The notes under the pieces are model-generated. The model had not been told where the DNA came from and made no database searches. It worked only from the letters and a program-made list of their open reading frames with translations. A program made the translations under genes and the position numbers. Below, in pieces: positions 53,627 to 61,506 of a DNA stretch of 64,000 bases. Position 1 is the first letter of the stretch; each line of letters begins with the position of its first letter. Where the stretch lies: positions 1 through 64,000 of the forward strand of contig CAVWYY010000004.1 of NCBI GenBank assembly GCA_963759375.1, in the 5' to 3' direction. The stretch comes from DASSUW01 sp963759375 (GTDB lineage: Bacteria; Actinomycetota; Thermoleophilia; Solirubrobacterales; Solirubrobacteraceae).

Positions 53627-54085
53627 CTAGCTGTCGCTGCGGGTGCGGCGGCGGAGCACGAGGCCCGCGCTCAGGAGCGCGACGCCACCGAGGAGCACGG
53701 GCAGCGCGAGGAAGCCCGTGAACGGAAGCTCGTCGCCGCTGTTGGCGCCGGACTCGACCTGACGCGGCTGCTGCACGTCGTCGCTGCTCTCGTCCTCGTC
53801 GCCGAGGACGTCGCCGGGCGGGTTGTTCTGGGCGCCGTACTGCTGCTCGCTGGCATCGTTGCCGCTCAGGCCCTGAACTGCGAGGCCTGCGCCCGTGGCG
53901 CTGAACGTCATGCCGGCCACGAGCATGAGCAGGATTGCAAGGCGTGACTTCATGTCTTGTTTCCTCCGTGCGGGTTGCGCCGCCCTCTGGCGGGCACGCT
54001 GCTTGATCTGATCGAGCTCCAGGGCAGAGGCTTCTGGGCGGTTCTCCCGCAGGAGCGAAATGACGTCGTCGAACTCGGTCATCAC
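53627..54085 (-). CDS. LPFTG-anchored surface protein with possible internal start
   Basis: A 152-residue protein from ATG 54085 (or 54082). N-terminal helical segment TEFDDVISLLRENRPEASAL ... QIKQRARQRAA, a hydrophobic segment KSRLAILLMLVAGMTFSATG, a Gln/Asn/acidic linker, then LPFTG (about 119-123), a second hydrophobic helix and RRRTRSDS, a complete sortase-sorting signal. GGAGG (53963-53967) sits 9 bases before an internal ATG at 53953, which would yield a 108-residue protein whose first helix becomes a signal peptide. The long form resembles a membrane anti-sigma-type N-terminus. Divergent from an ECF sigma gene. Confidence 0.78.
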   Translation of the reverse strand: MMTEFDDVISLLRENRPEASALELDQIKQRARQRAAQPARRKQDMKSRLAILLMLVAGMTFSATGAGLAVQGLSGNDASEQQYGAQNNPPGDVLGDEDESSDDVQQPRQVESGANSGDELPFTGFLALPVLLGGVALLSAGLVLRRRTRSDS

Positions 54086-54134
54086 ACCCTTCTACGAAGC
54101 TCGCCGCCGATTCCTGACAGAAGATTCCGATCTG

Positions 54135-54620
54135 ATGCGCGACGACGAGTTCGAGCGGCTGTACGAGGCTGAGGCCGCCGGGCTGTTCTCGTTCCTCGCC
54201 TACCGCACGGGCGACCGTGCGCTGGCCGAGGACATGCTCGCCGACGCGTTCGAGCGCGCGTTGCGCGCTCGCGGCAAGTTCGACCGTCGGAAGGCGTCGC
54301 AGAAGACATGGCTGTACGCGATCGCGCTGAACGTGCTGCGCGACCACGTCCGGCGCGCCGCGGCGGAGACCCGCGCGCTCGAGCGGGCCGAATCGGGCCC
54401 ACTCGCCCCGGAGGCCGACCCGCTGGCCTCGATCGAGCACCGCGACGAGCTCGGCCGGGCGATGAACACGCTGAGCGCCGAGGAGCGCGAGTCGATCGCC
54501 CTGCGCTTCGGCGCCGACCTCACGGTTCCCGAGATCGCGAAGGTCCTCGGCGAGCCACTGACCACCGTCGAAGGCCGCGTTTACCGCGCTTTACGCAAGC
54601 TCAAATCAGAGCTGTCCTGA
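54135..54620 (+). CDS. ECF-family sigma factor
   Basis: A 161-residue sigma-70 ECF protein. Region 2 is EFERLYEAEAAGLFSFLAYR, then GDRALAEDMLADAFERAL and KTWLYAIALNVLRDHVRR. Region 4 is LSAEERESIALRFGADLTVP, then EIAKVLGEPLTTVEGRVYRA. ATG 54135 is preferred because a start at 54060 would overlap the divergent LPFTG gene. The LPFTG protein may be its regulator or target (inference). dnaX follows after 23 bp. Confidence 0.87.
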   Translation: MRDDEFERLYEAEAAGLFSFLAYRTGDRALAEDMLADAFERALRARGKFDRRKASQKTWLYAIALNVLRDHVRRAAAETRALERAESGPLAPEADPLASIEHRDELGRAMNTLSAEERESIALRFGADLTVPEIAKVLGEPLTTVEGRVYRALRKLKSELS

Positions 54621-54627
54621 CGGCCTC

Positions 54628-54633
54628 TAGACT
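54628..54633 (+). promoter_or_regulatory. -10 box of the dnaX operon
   Basis: TAGACT ten bases before the GTG of dnaX, which has no Shine-Dalgarno; compatible with a very short leader. No clear -35. Confidence 0.4.
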
Positions 54634-54643
54634 CGACAATCCC

Positions 54644-56407
54644 GTGGCTCCCGCATCGCTGTACCGCCGCCATCGCCCGCGCACGTTCGACGACGTCGTG
54701 GGCCAGGACCATGTGGTCCGCACGCTGCGCAATGCGATCGAGCAGGGCAAGGTCCACCACGCGTACCTGTTCGTCGGCTCGCGCGGCACCGGCAAGACGT
54801 CGATGGCGAAGATCCTCGCCGCCTCGCTGAACTGCGTGGACGGCCCGACGGTCACGCCGTGCGGGAAGTGCGAGTCGTGCGTGTCGATCGCGTCGGCGAC
54901 GTCGCTCGACGTGATCGAGATGGACGCGGCCTCCAACAACTCGGTCGACGACATCCGCGACCTGCGCGAGCGCGTGACCTTCGCGCCGGTGGCCGGCCGC
55001 CACAAGGTCTACATCCTCGACGAGGCGCACATGCTGTCCACGGCAGCGTGGAACGCGTTCCTCAAGACGCTCGAGGAGCCGCCGCCGCACACGATCTTCG
55101 TCCTGGCCACGACCGAGGCGGCGAAGGTGCTGCCGACGGTCGTCGACCGCTGCCACCGGTTCGACTTCGCGCGGCCGAGCGTGCCGCAGATCGCCGGCGT
55201 GCTCCGCAAGGTCGCCACCGCGGAGGACATCGCGATCGGCGACGAGGCGTCGGCGCTCGTCGCCCGTTCGGCCACCGGCTCGTTCCGCGACGCGCTGGGC
55301 ACGCTCGAGCAGCTCGTCGCCTACTCGGGCCGCGAGATCTCGCTCGACGACGTGCTCGCGGTGCTCGGCGCCGCCGACGCCGACCTGGTGTTCGGCGCCG
55401 TCGACGCGATCGGGGCCGGCGACGTGCGGGCGGCGCTGCTCGCCGCGTCGCGGCTGGCCGACTCCGGGCGCGACCTCGGCCGCTTCTTCGGCGACCTCGA
55501 GGCCCACGCCCGCGCGCTGATGGTCGTCCAGGCGCTCGGCGAGCTGCCGGCCGAGCTGCGCGTCACGCCCGAGCAGGACGAGCGGCTCGTGGCGCAGGCG
55601 AGGACGATCGCGCCGATCGACGTCGTGCGCCTGCTCGAGCTGATCGCGGCCGCGCTGCGCGCGATGAAGGACGGCGCCGACGCCCGCACCCAGCTCGACC
55701 TCGTGCTGGTCAAGGCGGCCGAGCCGGCGCACGACCCGTCGACCAAGGCGCTGCTCGCCCGCATCGAGCGGCTCGAGGGCCGCGCGCCCGCTGCGGCGCC
55801 GACGCGCGACCCGGCGCAGCCCGCCACCGCGGCGGGCCGCACCAGGGTGGCGGTGTCGACCCAGGTCGAGGGCGAGCCCGTGACCGCCACGACCACGATG
55901 CCCGGCACGCCGGAGGGCACCGCCGCCGAGGCGCAGGCGGTGGCCGACGAGGCCGCGGCCGCGGTCTCCGAGCAGCTCGACGCGCCCGCTACCGCGGTCG
56001 CCGTCGTCGAGCCGGACGCGCCCGCGGGCGATGCGTCGGTCGAGCTCTCGCTCGACGCGTTCGCCGAGGTCTGGCCGGCCGTGCTCGAGAGCATCGCCGC
56101 CGAGTCGCCGATGCTCGCCGCCATGCTCAGCGAGGCGCGCCCGACCGCGCTCGCCGAGCAGGACCTCACGCTCGCCTGGCCGGAGTCGGCGTCGTTCTCC
56201 AAGCGCCAGGCCGAGGAGCCCGCCAAGCGCGAGCTGATCGCCAACTCGATCCGGGCCGTGACCGGCGCGTCGCTGCGGCTGGCCTACGAGCTGGGCGCCG
56301 AGCACGCGGCGCCGGCGGCGCGGATCAGCGACGACGAGCTCGTGGAGCGCTTCAAGCGAGAGTTCGAGGCGGAGGAGCTCCCGCCGTCGAAGGAGGAGGA
56401 GTCCTGA
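54644..56407 (+). CDS. dnaX: DNA polymerase III subunits gamma and tau
   Basis: A 587-residue clamp-loader ATPase. ASLYRRHRPRTFDDVVGQDH is the N-terminal signature. Walker A is GSRGTGKTS, the zinc module is NCVDGPTVTPCGKCESC, Walker B is VYILDEAH and the sensor region TTEAAKVLPTVVDRCHRFDF. A low-complexity Ala/Pro/Thr linker (about 385-460) leads to a tau-type C-terminal domain. GTG start at 54644. TGATG overlap couples it to ybaB. Confidence 0.95.
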   Translation: MAPASLYRRHRPRTFDDVVGQDHVVRTLRNAIEQGKVHHAYLFVGSRGTGKTSMAKILAASLNCVDGPTVTPCGKCESCVSIASATSLDVIEMDAASNNSVDDIRDLRERVTFAPVAGRHKVYILDEAHMLSTAAWNAFLKTLEEPPPHTIFVLATTEAAKVLPTVVDRCHRFDFARPSVPQIAGVLRKVATAEDIAIGDEASALVARSATGSFRDALGTLEQLVAYSGREISLDDVLAVLGAADADLVFGAVDAIGAGDVRAALLAASRLADSGRDLGRFFGDLEAHARALMVVQALGELPAELRVTPEQDERLVAQARTIAPIDVVRLLELIAAALRAMKDGADARTQLDLVLVKAAEPAHDPSTKALLARIERLEGRAPAAAPTRDPAQPATAAGRTRVAVSTQVEGEPVTATTTMPGTPEGTAAEAQAVADEAAAAVSEQLDAPATAVAVVEPDAPAGDASVELSLDAFAEVWPAVLESIAAESPMLAAMLSEARPTALAEQDLTLAWPESASFSKRQAEEPAKRELIANSIRAVTGASLRLAYELGAEHAAPAARISDDELVERFKREFEAEELPPSKEEES

Positions 56408-56823
56408 TGCCGCAACCGCCCAACCTCCAGAACATGCTGCGCCAGGCGCAGGAGATGATGGCCGCCCAGCAGCAGGCGCAGGAGGCGCTCAAGAAGGAGC
56501 GCGTCGAGGCCAGCGCCGGCGGCGGCATGGTCAAGGTCGCGATGACCGGTGACCTGCACCTCGAGTCGATCACGATCGATCCCGACGCGGTCGACCCCGA
56601 GGACGTCGAGATGCTGCAGGACATGGTCGTCGCCGCCGTCAACGAGGCGCTGCGCTCGGCCCAGGAGCTGCAGGAGTCCAAGCTCGGCGGGCTCGGCGAG
56701 GGGTTCGACCCGATGAGCGCGCTCGACGCGCTCGGGATGGGCGGCCTCGGCGGCGGTGGCACGCCCGGCGGGCTTCCGCCCGGCGGCGCCCCCAATCGCG
56801 CCGCCCGCAGGAAAAAGCGGTAG
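56407..56823 (+). CDS. YbaB/EbfC-family nucleoid-associated protein
   Basis: A 138-residue DNA-binding protein with the family core NMLRQAQEMMAAQQQAQEAL, ASAGGGMVKVAMTGDLHLES and DVEMLQDMVVAAVNEALRSA. The C-terminal 40 residues are Gly/Pro-rich and end in RAARRKKR. The dnaX-ybaB-recR order is conserved across bacteria. The ATG overlaps the dnaX stop by one base. Confidence 0.93.
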   Translation: MPQPPNLQNMLRQAQEMMAAQQQAQEALKKERVEASAGGGMVKVAMTGDLHLESITIDPDAVDPEDVEMLQDMVVAAVNEALRSAQELQESKLGGLGEGFDPMSALDALGMGGLGGGGTPGGLPPGGAPNRAARRKKR

Positions 56824-57420
56824 TTGCTCGCCCCGCCGCTCCAGCGTCTCGTCACCGAGCTCGGGAAGCTGCCCGGAGTCGGCCAGCGCACGGCCCAGCG
56901 GCTGGCCTTCCACATCCTGCGCGCGTCCGGCGAGGACGCGGCCGCGCTGGCCGAGGCGATCCGCGACGTCAAGGAGAAGATCACGCTCTGCGAGGTCTGC
57001 TTCAACCTCGCCGAGGGGCCGCGCTGCACCGTGTGCCTGGACGAGCGGCGCGACGCCGAGCTGATCTGCGTCGTCGAGGAGCCCGGCGACGTGATCCCGA
57101 TCGAGCGCACGCACGAGTATCGCGGCCGCTACCACGTGCTCGGCGGCGCGCTGTCGCCGATCGACGGCGTCGAGCCCGAGGACCTCAAGCTCGCCCAGCT
57201 CTACGCGCGGGTCGACGCCGGTGTGCGCGAGGTCATCCTCGCCACGAACCCGACGACCACCGGCGAGGCCACGGCCCTGCACGTCGCCGCCGCGCTGCAC
57301 GAGCGGGCGCCCGACGTCTCCGTCACCCGCCTGGCCTCGGGCCTGCCGGTCGGCGGCGACCTCGAGTACGCCGACGAGCTCACGCTCGGCCGCGCGTTCG
57401 TCGGCCGCCGCGCGGTCTAG
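56824..57420 (+). CDS. recR: Recombination mediator protein RecR
   Basis: A 198-residue protein. A helix-hairpin-helix (LGKLPGVGQRTAQRLAFHIL) is followed by a C4 zinc finger (CEVCFN ... CTVCLD), a Toprim domain (CVVEEPGDVIPIE, then YHVLGGALSPIDGVEPEDL) and the C-terminal SGLPVGGDLEYADELTLGRA. It loads RecA at ssDNA gaps with RecO. The start is TTG, immediately after the ybaB stop. Confidence 0.95.
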   Translation: MLAPPLQRLVTELGKLPGVGQRTAQRLAFHILRASGEDAAALAEAIRDVKEKITLCEVCFNLAEGPRCTVCLDERRDAELICVVEEPGDVIPIERTHEYRGRYHVLGGALSPIDGVEPEDLKLAQLYARVDAGVREVILATNPTTTGEATALHVAAALHERAPDVSVTRLASGLPVGGDLEYADELTLGRAFVGRRAV

Positions 57421-58136
57421 CTCCGCTCGAGCCAGGCCTGCCACTCGGGCTCGACCCGCGCGGCCACCGCGGCCGCGTCGTCGCCGAACAGCGACAGCGA
57501 GACCGTCTTGTAGACCTCGTTGCCCGGCCCGCCGACGGCCAGCACACCGATCCCCGGGGCCGGCTCGTCGAGCACCATCGTCAGCGACACATCGCCCTCG
57601 GTGTCGACCGTGCCGGCGAACGCCGGCGCGCCCTCGAGCGTGCGCAGCTCGGCGAACGCCTCCACCGGCTCGAGCGACGACTCGGTCACCGCGTGCGCGG
57701 CCGCGTGCGGCTGGCCGCGGAAGTGGGTCAGGTACAGGCGCAGGATCTCCAGGCAGCGCTCCCAGCCGACCGCGCTCGACTCGAACTGGCGGTCCCAGTC
57801 GCCGCCGCCGCCGAAGCCGCTGTTGACGAGCCGGACCACGCAGCGGTCGCCGGACCTCGCCTCGACGACGATCTCCAGCGCCAGCTCCAGTCGCGGCGCG
57901 TCGGTGCCCGGCGGTGAGAACTCGCCGAGCCCGAACGCCCAGCGGTGGGGCGGCTCCCAGGCGGTGATCGTCCCGACCTGGTCCATCATCCCGTGATGCA
58001 TCGTCACGGTGTCGCCCTCGATGTCGGTCGGCACGAACCAGACGCTGAGACCGGGACCGGTCGCGATCGTCTCCCATACCTCCTCCGGAGTCCCCGGGAC
58101 TTCCACGGAGAGGTCGACTGAGCGTGTCTCATCCAT
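57417..58136 (-). CDS. SRPBCC (START/AHSA1-like) protein
   Basis: A 239-residue protein with an N-terminal helix-grip domain (SVDLSVEVPGTPEEVWETIA, GPGLSVWFVPTDIEGD, DQVGTITAWEPPHRWAFG) and a roughly 90-residue extension (ALRTLEGAPAFAGTVDTEGD-like) that may be a second small domain. The ligand is unknown. ATG 58136 has a good promoter directly upstream with a palindrome over its -35, so it is probably repressed by an unlinked regulator. Convergent with recR, overlapping by 4 bases. Confidence 0.8.
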   Translation of the reverse strand: MDETRSVDLSVEVPGTPEEVWETIATGPGLSVWFVPTDIEGDTVTMHHGMMDQVGTITAWEPPHRWAFGLGEFSPPGTDAPRLELALEIVVEARSGDRCVVRLVNSGFGGGGDWDRQFESSAVGWERCLEILRLYLTHFRGQPHAAAHAVTESSLEPVEAFAELRTLEGAPAFAGTVDTEGDVSLTMVLDEPAPGIGVLAVGGPGNEVYKTVSLSLFGDDAAAVAARVEPEWQAWLERS

Positions 58137-58143
58137 GGTTCGA

Positions 58144-58172
58144 ATCTCAGCAGTGACAAACATTCTTGTCAA
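58144..58172 (-). promoter_or_regulatory. Promoter with overlapping operator palindrome (SRPBCC gene)
   Basis: On the minus strand, -35 TTGACA (58172-58167) and -10 TGAGAT (58149-58144) are 17 bp apart, seven bases before the ATG. TGACAA-n6-TTGTCA (58154-58171) is a perfect dyad covering the -35 and part of the spacer, well placed for repressor binding. Confidence 0.6.
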
Positions 58173-58183
58173 GGCCGTGTCCC

Positions 58184-58189
58184 TACACT
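58184..58189 (+). promoter_or_regulatory. -10 box of lysC-asd
   Basis: TACACT nine bases before GTG 58199; short leader or leaderless. It is divergent from the SRPBCC promoter and shares the palindrome region. Confidence 0.4.
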
Positions 58190-58198
58190 GCGACGCTC

Positions 58199-59461
58199 GT
58201 GTCCGGCACCGTGGTGATGAAGTTCGGCGGTACCTCCGTCGCCGATGCGGAGCGCATCAAGCGCGCCGCGCGGCGGATCGTCGGCGCGCGTGAGCAGGGC
58301 CACCGCGTGGTCGCAGTCCTGAGCGCCCGCGGCAAGACCACCGACGAGCTGATCTCGATGGCGGAGGAGGTCTCGACCACGCCCGACCCGCGCGAGATGG
58401 ACATGCTCCTCTCGACCGGCGAGCGCATCAGCTGCGCGCTGTGCGCGATGGCGATCAACGACCTCGGCCACAAGGCGATCTCGCTCACCGGCTCGCAGGC
58501 CGGGATCGTGACCGACACGAGCCACACGAAGGCGCGGATCCTCGACGTCCGCGCCGACCGCATCCGCGGCGCGCTCGACGAGGGCAGCGTCGTCCTCGTG
58601 GCCGGCTTCCAGGGCGTGTCCACCGCCAAGGACGTGACCACCCTGGGCCGCGGCGGGTCGGATACCACCGCGGTCGCGCTGGCCGCCGCCGTCGGGGCCG
58701 AGATCTGCGAGATCTACACCGACGTGGCCGGCGTGTTCAGCGCCGACCCGCGCATCGTGCCCGACGCCCGCAAGCTCCCGGTCGTCTCATTCGAGGAGAT
58801 GCTCGAGATGTCCGCGTCCGGCGCCGGCGTGCTGCAGCTGCGCTCGGTGGAATACGCACGCAACCACGACGTCAGGATCCACTGCCGCTCCTCGTTCACC
58901 GAGGACCCCGGTACCTTCGTGGTCGGAGAAGAGGAGACGATGGAACGCCCGCTGATCACCGCCGTCACCCACTCGCGCGACGAGGCCCGAGTCACGCTCC
59001 TGGGCGTGCCGGACAACCCGGGCGTCGCGGGCCGCATCTTCACCGCGCTGGCCGACGCCAACGTGAACGTCGACATGATCATCCAGAACGAGCCGGTGTC
59101 CGACGGCGCGTCGGCCGACATGTCGTTCACGGTGCCGCGCAGCGACCTGCCCACCGCCCGTGAGGCGCTCGACGGGGTCGTCGGCGAGCAGGGCATCCGC
59201 GCCGTCGCCGAGGACCCCGAGATGGGGAAGGTGTCGGTCGTCGGGGCGGGAATGAAGTCGCATCCCGGCGTCGCCGCCAAGGTGTTCTCCACGCTCGGGG
59301 ACGAGCGGATCAACATCGAGATGATCTCCACCTCCCCGATCAAGATCTCGTGCGTCGTGGCCGGCGACGCCGTCGACCGCGCGGTGCGCGCGCTGCACGC
59401 CGCCTTCGAGCTCGGCGCCGACCAGGTCGAGGCCGAGCACCCGTTCGGAGCGCCGGCATGA
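58199..59461 (+). CDS. lysC: Aspartate kinase
   Basis: A 420-residue enzyme phosphorylating aspartate, the first step to lysine/DAP, threonine and methionine. VVMKFGGTSVADAERIKRAA opens the kinase domain; TTLGRGGSDTTAVALAAAVG and EIYTDVAGVFSADPRIVPDA hold the catalytic and ATP site. Two C-terminal ACT domains (about 265-415; LLGVPDNPGVAGRIFTALAD and VVGAGMKSHPGVAAKVFSTL) mediate feedback control. Start GTG 58199 is favoured by the -10 box; ATG 58217 is an alternative. ATGA overlap with asd. Confidence 0.95.
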   Translation: MSGTVVMKFGGTSVADAERIKRAARRIVGAREQGHRVVAVLSARGKTTDELISMAEEVSTTPDPREMDMLLSTGERISCALCAMAINDLGHKAISLTGSQAGIVTDTSHTKARILDVRADRIRGALDEGSVVLVAGFQGVSTAKDVTTLGRGGSDTTAVALAAAVGAEICEIYTDVAGVFSADPRIVPDARKLPVVSFEEMLEMSASGAGVLQLRSVEYARNHDVRIHCRSSFTEDPGTFVVGEEETMERPLITAVTHSRDEARVTLLGVPDNPGVAGRIFTALADANVNVDMIIQNEPVSDGASADMSFTVPRSDLPTAREALDGVVGEQGIRAVAEDPEMGKVSVVGAGMKSHPGVAAKVFSTLGDERINIEMISTSPIKISCVVAGDAVDRAVRALHAAFELGADQVEAEHPFGAPA

Positions 59462-60465
59462 GCTACCGCGTTGCCGTCGTGGGCGCCACCGGCGCCGTCG
59501 GGACCGTGATGCTCGCCAAGCTGCGCGAGCGCGGCTTCCCGGCCTCCGAGATCGTCCCGTTCGCGTCCGAGCGCTCCGCCGGCCGCGAGCTCGACGGCAT
59601 GATCGTCCAGCCGCTCTCGGGCGAGACGATCCAGGGCTTCGACCTGGCGATCTTCTCCGCCGGCGGCTCCACGTCCGGCGAATGGGCGCCGCGGTTCGTC
59701 GAGGCCGGCGCGGTGGTCGTCGACAACTCCTCCAAGTGGCGGCGCGACCCCGAGGTCCCGCTCGTGGTCGCCGAGGTCAACCCCGAGGCGCTCGATGACC
59801 ACAAGGGCCTGATCGCCAACCCGAACTGCTCGACGATGCAGCTGATGGTGGCGCTCAAGCCGATCTACGACGCCGCCGGGATCGAGCGGCTGATCGTCTC
59901 GACCTACCAGTCGGTGTCCGGTACCGGCGTGAAGGCCGTCGAGGAGCTCGAGGCCCAGACCCACGCGGTCCTGCACGGCCAGGAGCCGCCCGCGCCGCAG
60001 GTCTATCCGCAGCAGATCGCGTTCAACGTGCTCGGCGGCGCCGGCAACTTCGCCGAGGGCGACGACCACACCGACGAAGAGCGCAAGATGATGTTCGAGA
60101 CGCGAAAGATCCTCGGCGACGAGTCGATCCCGGTGAACGTCACCTGCGCCCGTGTGCCGGTCGTCAGCTCGCACTCGGAGTCGGTGACCTTGCAGACGCG
60201 CGACCCCCTCACCGTCGAGCGCGCCCGCGAGCTGCTGAGCGCCATGCCCGGCCTCACGATGGTCGACCCGTATCCGACCGCGCTCGGCGCCGCCGGGGAG
60301 GACGACGTGTTCGTCGGTCGCCTGCGGCGCGACCCGACGCACGAGCGCGGGCTGTGCATGTGGGTCGTCTCCGACAACCTGCTCAAGGGCGCCGCGACCA
60401 ACGCGATCCAGATCGCCGAGGTCCTGCACCAGAGAAATCTGGTCCGCGTTCCGACAACCGTCTGA
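59458..60465 (+). CDS. asd: Aspartate-semialdehyde dehydrogenase
   Basis: A 335-residue NADP enzyme reducing aspartyl phosphate made by LysC. NADP motif VAVVGATGAVGTVML, catalytic Cys124 in IANPNCSTMQ, and substrate-binding blocks YQSVSGTGVKAVEEL and SHSESVTLQT. Length and motifs are standard for the actinobacterial form. Its ATG overlaps the lysC stop. A strong terminator follows about 80 bp downstream. Confidence 0.95.
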   Translation: MSYRVAVVGATGAVGTVMLAKLRERGFPASEIVPFASERSAGRELDGMIVQPLSGETIQGFDLAIFSAGGSTSGEWAPRFVEAGAVVVDNSSKWRRDPEVPLVVAEVNPEALDDHKGLIANPNCSTMQLMVALKPIYDAAGIERLIVSTYQSVSGTGVKAVEELEAQTHAVLHGQEPPAPQVYPQQIAFNVLGGAGNFAEGDDHTDEERKMMFETRKILGDESIPVNVTCARVPVVSSHSESVTLQTRDPLTVERARELLSAMPGLTMVDPYPTALGAAGEDDVFVGRLRRDPTHERGLCMWVVSDNLLKGAATNAIQIAEVLHQRNLVRVPTTV

Positions 60466-60544
60466 GAAAAGGTTTTGCCGCCTGCGTAGCGGGCACCACG
60501 AATTTCGCGAAATCTTCCTGGGGCGGACTGGGGTACGCCAACGA

Positions 60545-60586
60545 AACGAGGGAGAGGGTCCGGATGCGGGGCCCTCTTTTCTCGTT
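60545..60586 (+). terminator. Intrinsic terminator after lysC-asd
   Basis: Stem AGAGGG / CCCTCT extended by TC / GG pairs, then TTTT. An outer AACGAG / CTCGTT pair encloses the whole structure. It sits 12 bases before the next gene's ATG, insulating it from the lysC operon. Confidence 0.75.
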
Positions 60587-60597
60587 AAATCCCCAGC

Positions 60598-61503
60598 ATG
60601 AGACCACTCATCCTCGCGCTCGCCCTGGTCTTCGCGAGCGCCGGTAGCGCAACCGCCGCCTCCAAGCCGCCGCTGTGGCGGGTCTACGACCAGTCGCTGA
60701 AGGGCGCGAAGTACGTCGACCTCACGCACACGCTGAAGCCGAAGATCCCCGTGTGGGCCGGCTTCGGCCCGGCAACGTTCTCGCCGACGGTCAAGCCCGG
60801 CACCACCACGCCGTACACGTATGCGACCGACGGCTTCGAGGCCACGCACTACGACCTGCCGACCGACCAGTTCGGCACCCAGCTCGACCCGCCGGCGCAC
60901 TGGGCGCCGGAGTACGCGGCGATCGACGAGATCCCGCCGACGTTCGCCGTCCGCCCGCTCGTCGTCATCTCGATCGTCAAGCAGGTCAAGAAGGACTTCA
61001 ACTACCACCTGAGCGTCGCGGACATCAAGAAGTGGGAGAAGTCGCACGGCCGGATTCCGCGCGGCAGCGTGGTGATGGTGCGCTCGGACTGGTCCAAGCG
61101 CTGGCCGGACCCGGCACTCTCGACGCTGAAGGAGTTCCCCGGCGTCAAGCTCGCCGCGCTGAAGTTCCTGCACCTCAAGCGGCACATCCTGTTCCACGGC
61201 CACGAGCCGCTGGACACCGACTCGACGCCGACGCTCGAGGGCGAGTACTGGCTGATGCACCACGGCTACGCGCAGGCCGAGGGCGTCGCCAACCTGAGCG
61301 CGGTCAAGCCCAAGGGCTGCCTGATCGAGATCGGCTACCCGAAGTTCGGCGGCGGCCTCGGCGGCTACGCCCGCTTCATCGCGATCTGCCCGCCGAGCTG
61401 GAAGCACGGCGTCAGCGTCGGCGAGCTGCCGGAGGCGCCGCTGCGCAAGTTCTCCAGCAACCTGGCGTACGACCCGGCCGCGGGGATGCGCGTCCGGCCG
61501 TAG
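60598..61503 (+). CDS. Secreted cyclase-family (kynurenine-formamidase-like) protein
   Basis: A 301-residue protein with a signal peptide (LILALALVFASAGSATA). The metal motif usually written HxGTHxDxPxH appears as TDQFGTQLDPPAHW, with Gln in place of the second His. GLIEIGYPKF-like sequence and a conserved HGHEPLDTDSTP block follow. Homologues hydrolyse amides or lactones with Zn/Mn; the substitution occurs in some subgroups. Extracytoplasmic by its signal; the substrate is unknown. Confidence 0.8.
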   Translation: MRPLILALALVFASAGSATAASKPPLWRVYDQSLKGAKYVDLTHTLKPKIPVWAGFGPATFSPTVKPGTTTPYTYATDGFEATHYDLPTDQFGTQLDPPAHWAPEYAAIDEIPPTFAVRPLVVISIVKQVKKDFNYHLSVADIKKWEKSHGRIPRGSVVMVRSDWSKRWPDPALSTLKEFPGVKLAALKFLHLKRHILFHGHEPLDTDSTPTLEGEYWLMHHGYAQAEGVANLSAVKPKGCLIEIGYPKFGGGLGGYARFIAICPPSWKHGVSVGELPEAPLRKFSSNLAYDPAAGMRVRP

Positions 61504-61506
61504 CGC

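Noticed and set aside
54581..56305. 574-residue minus-strand frame opposite dnaX
   Set aside because: It is a shadow of the dnaX coding strand; its translation is Arg/Gly/Leu-rich with no motifs, while dnaX has every expected motif.
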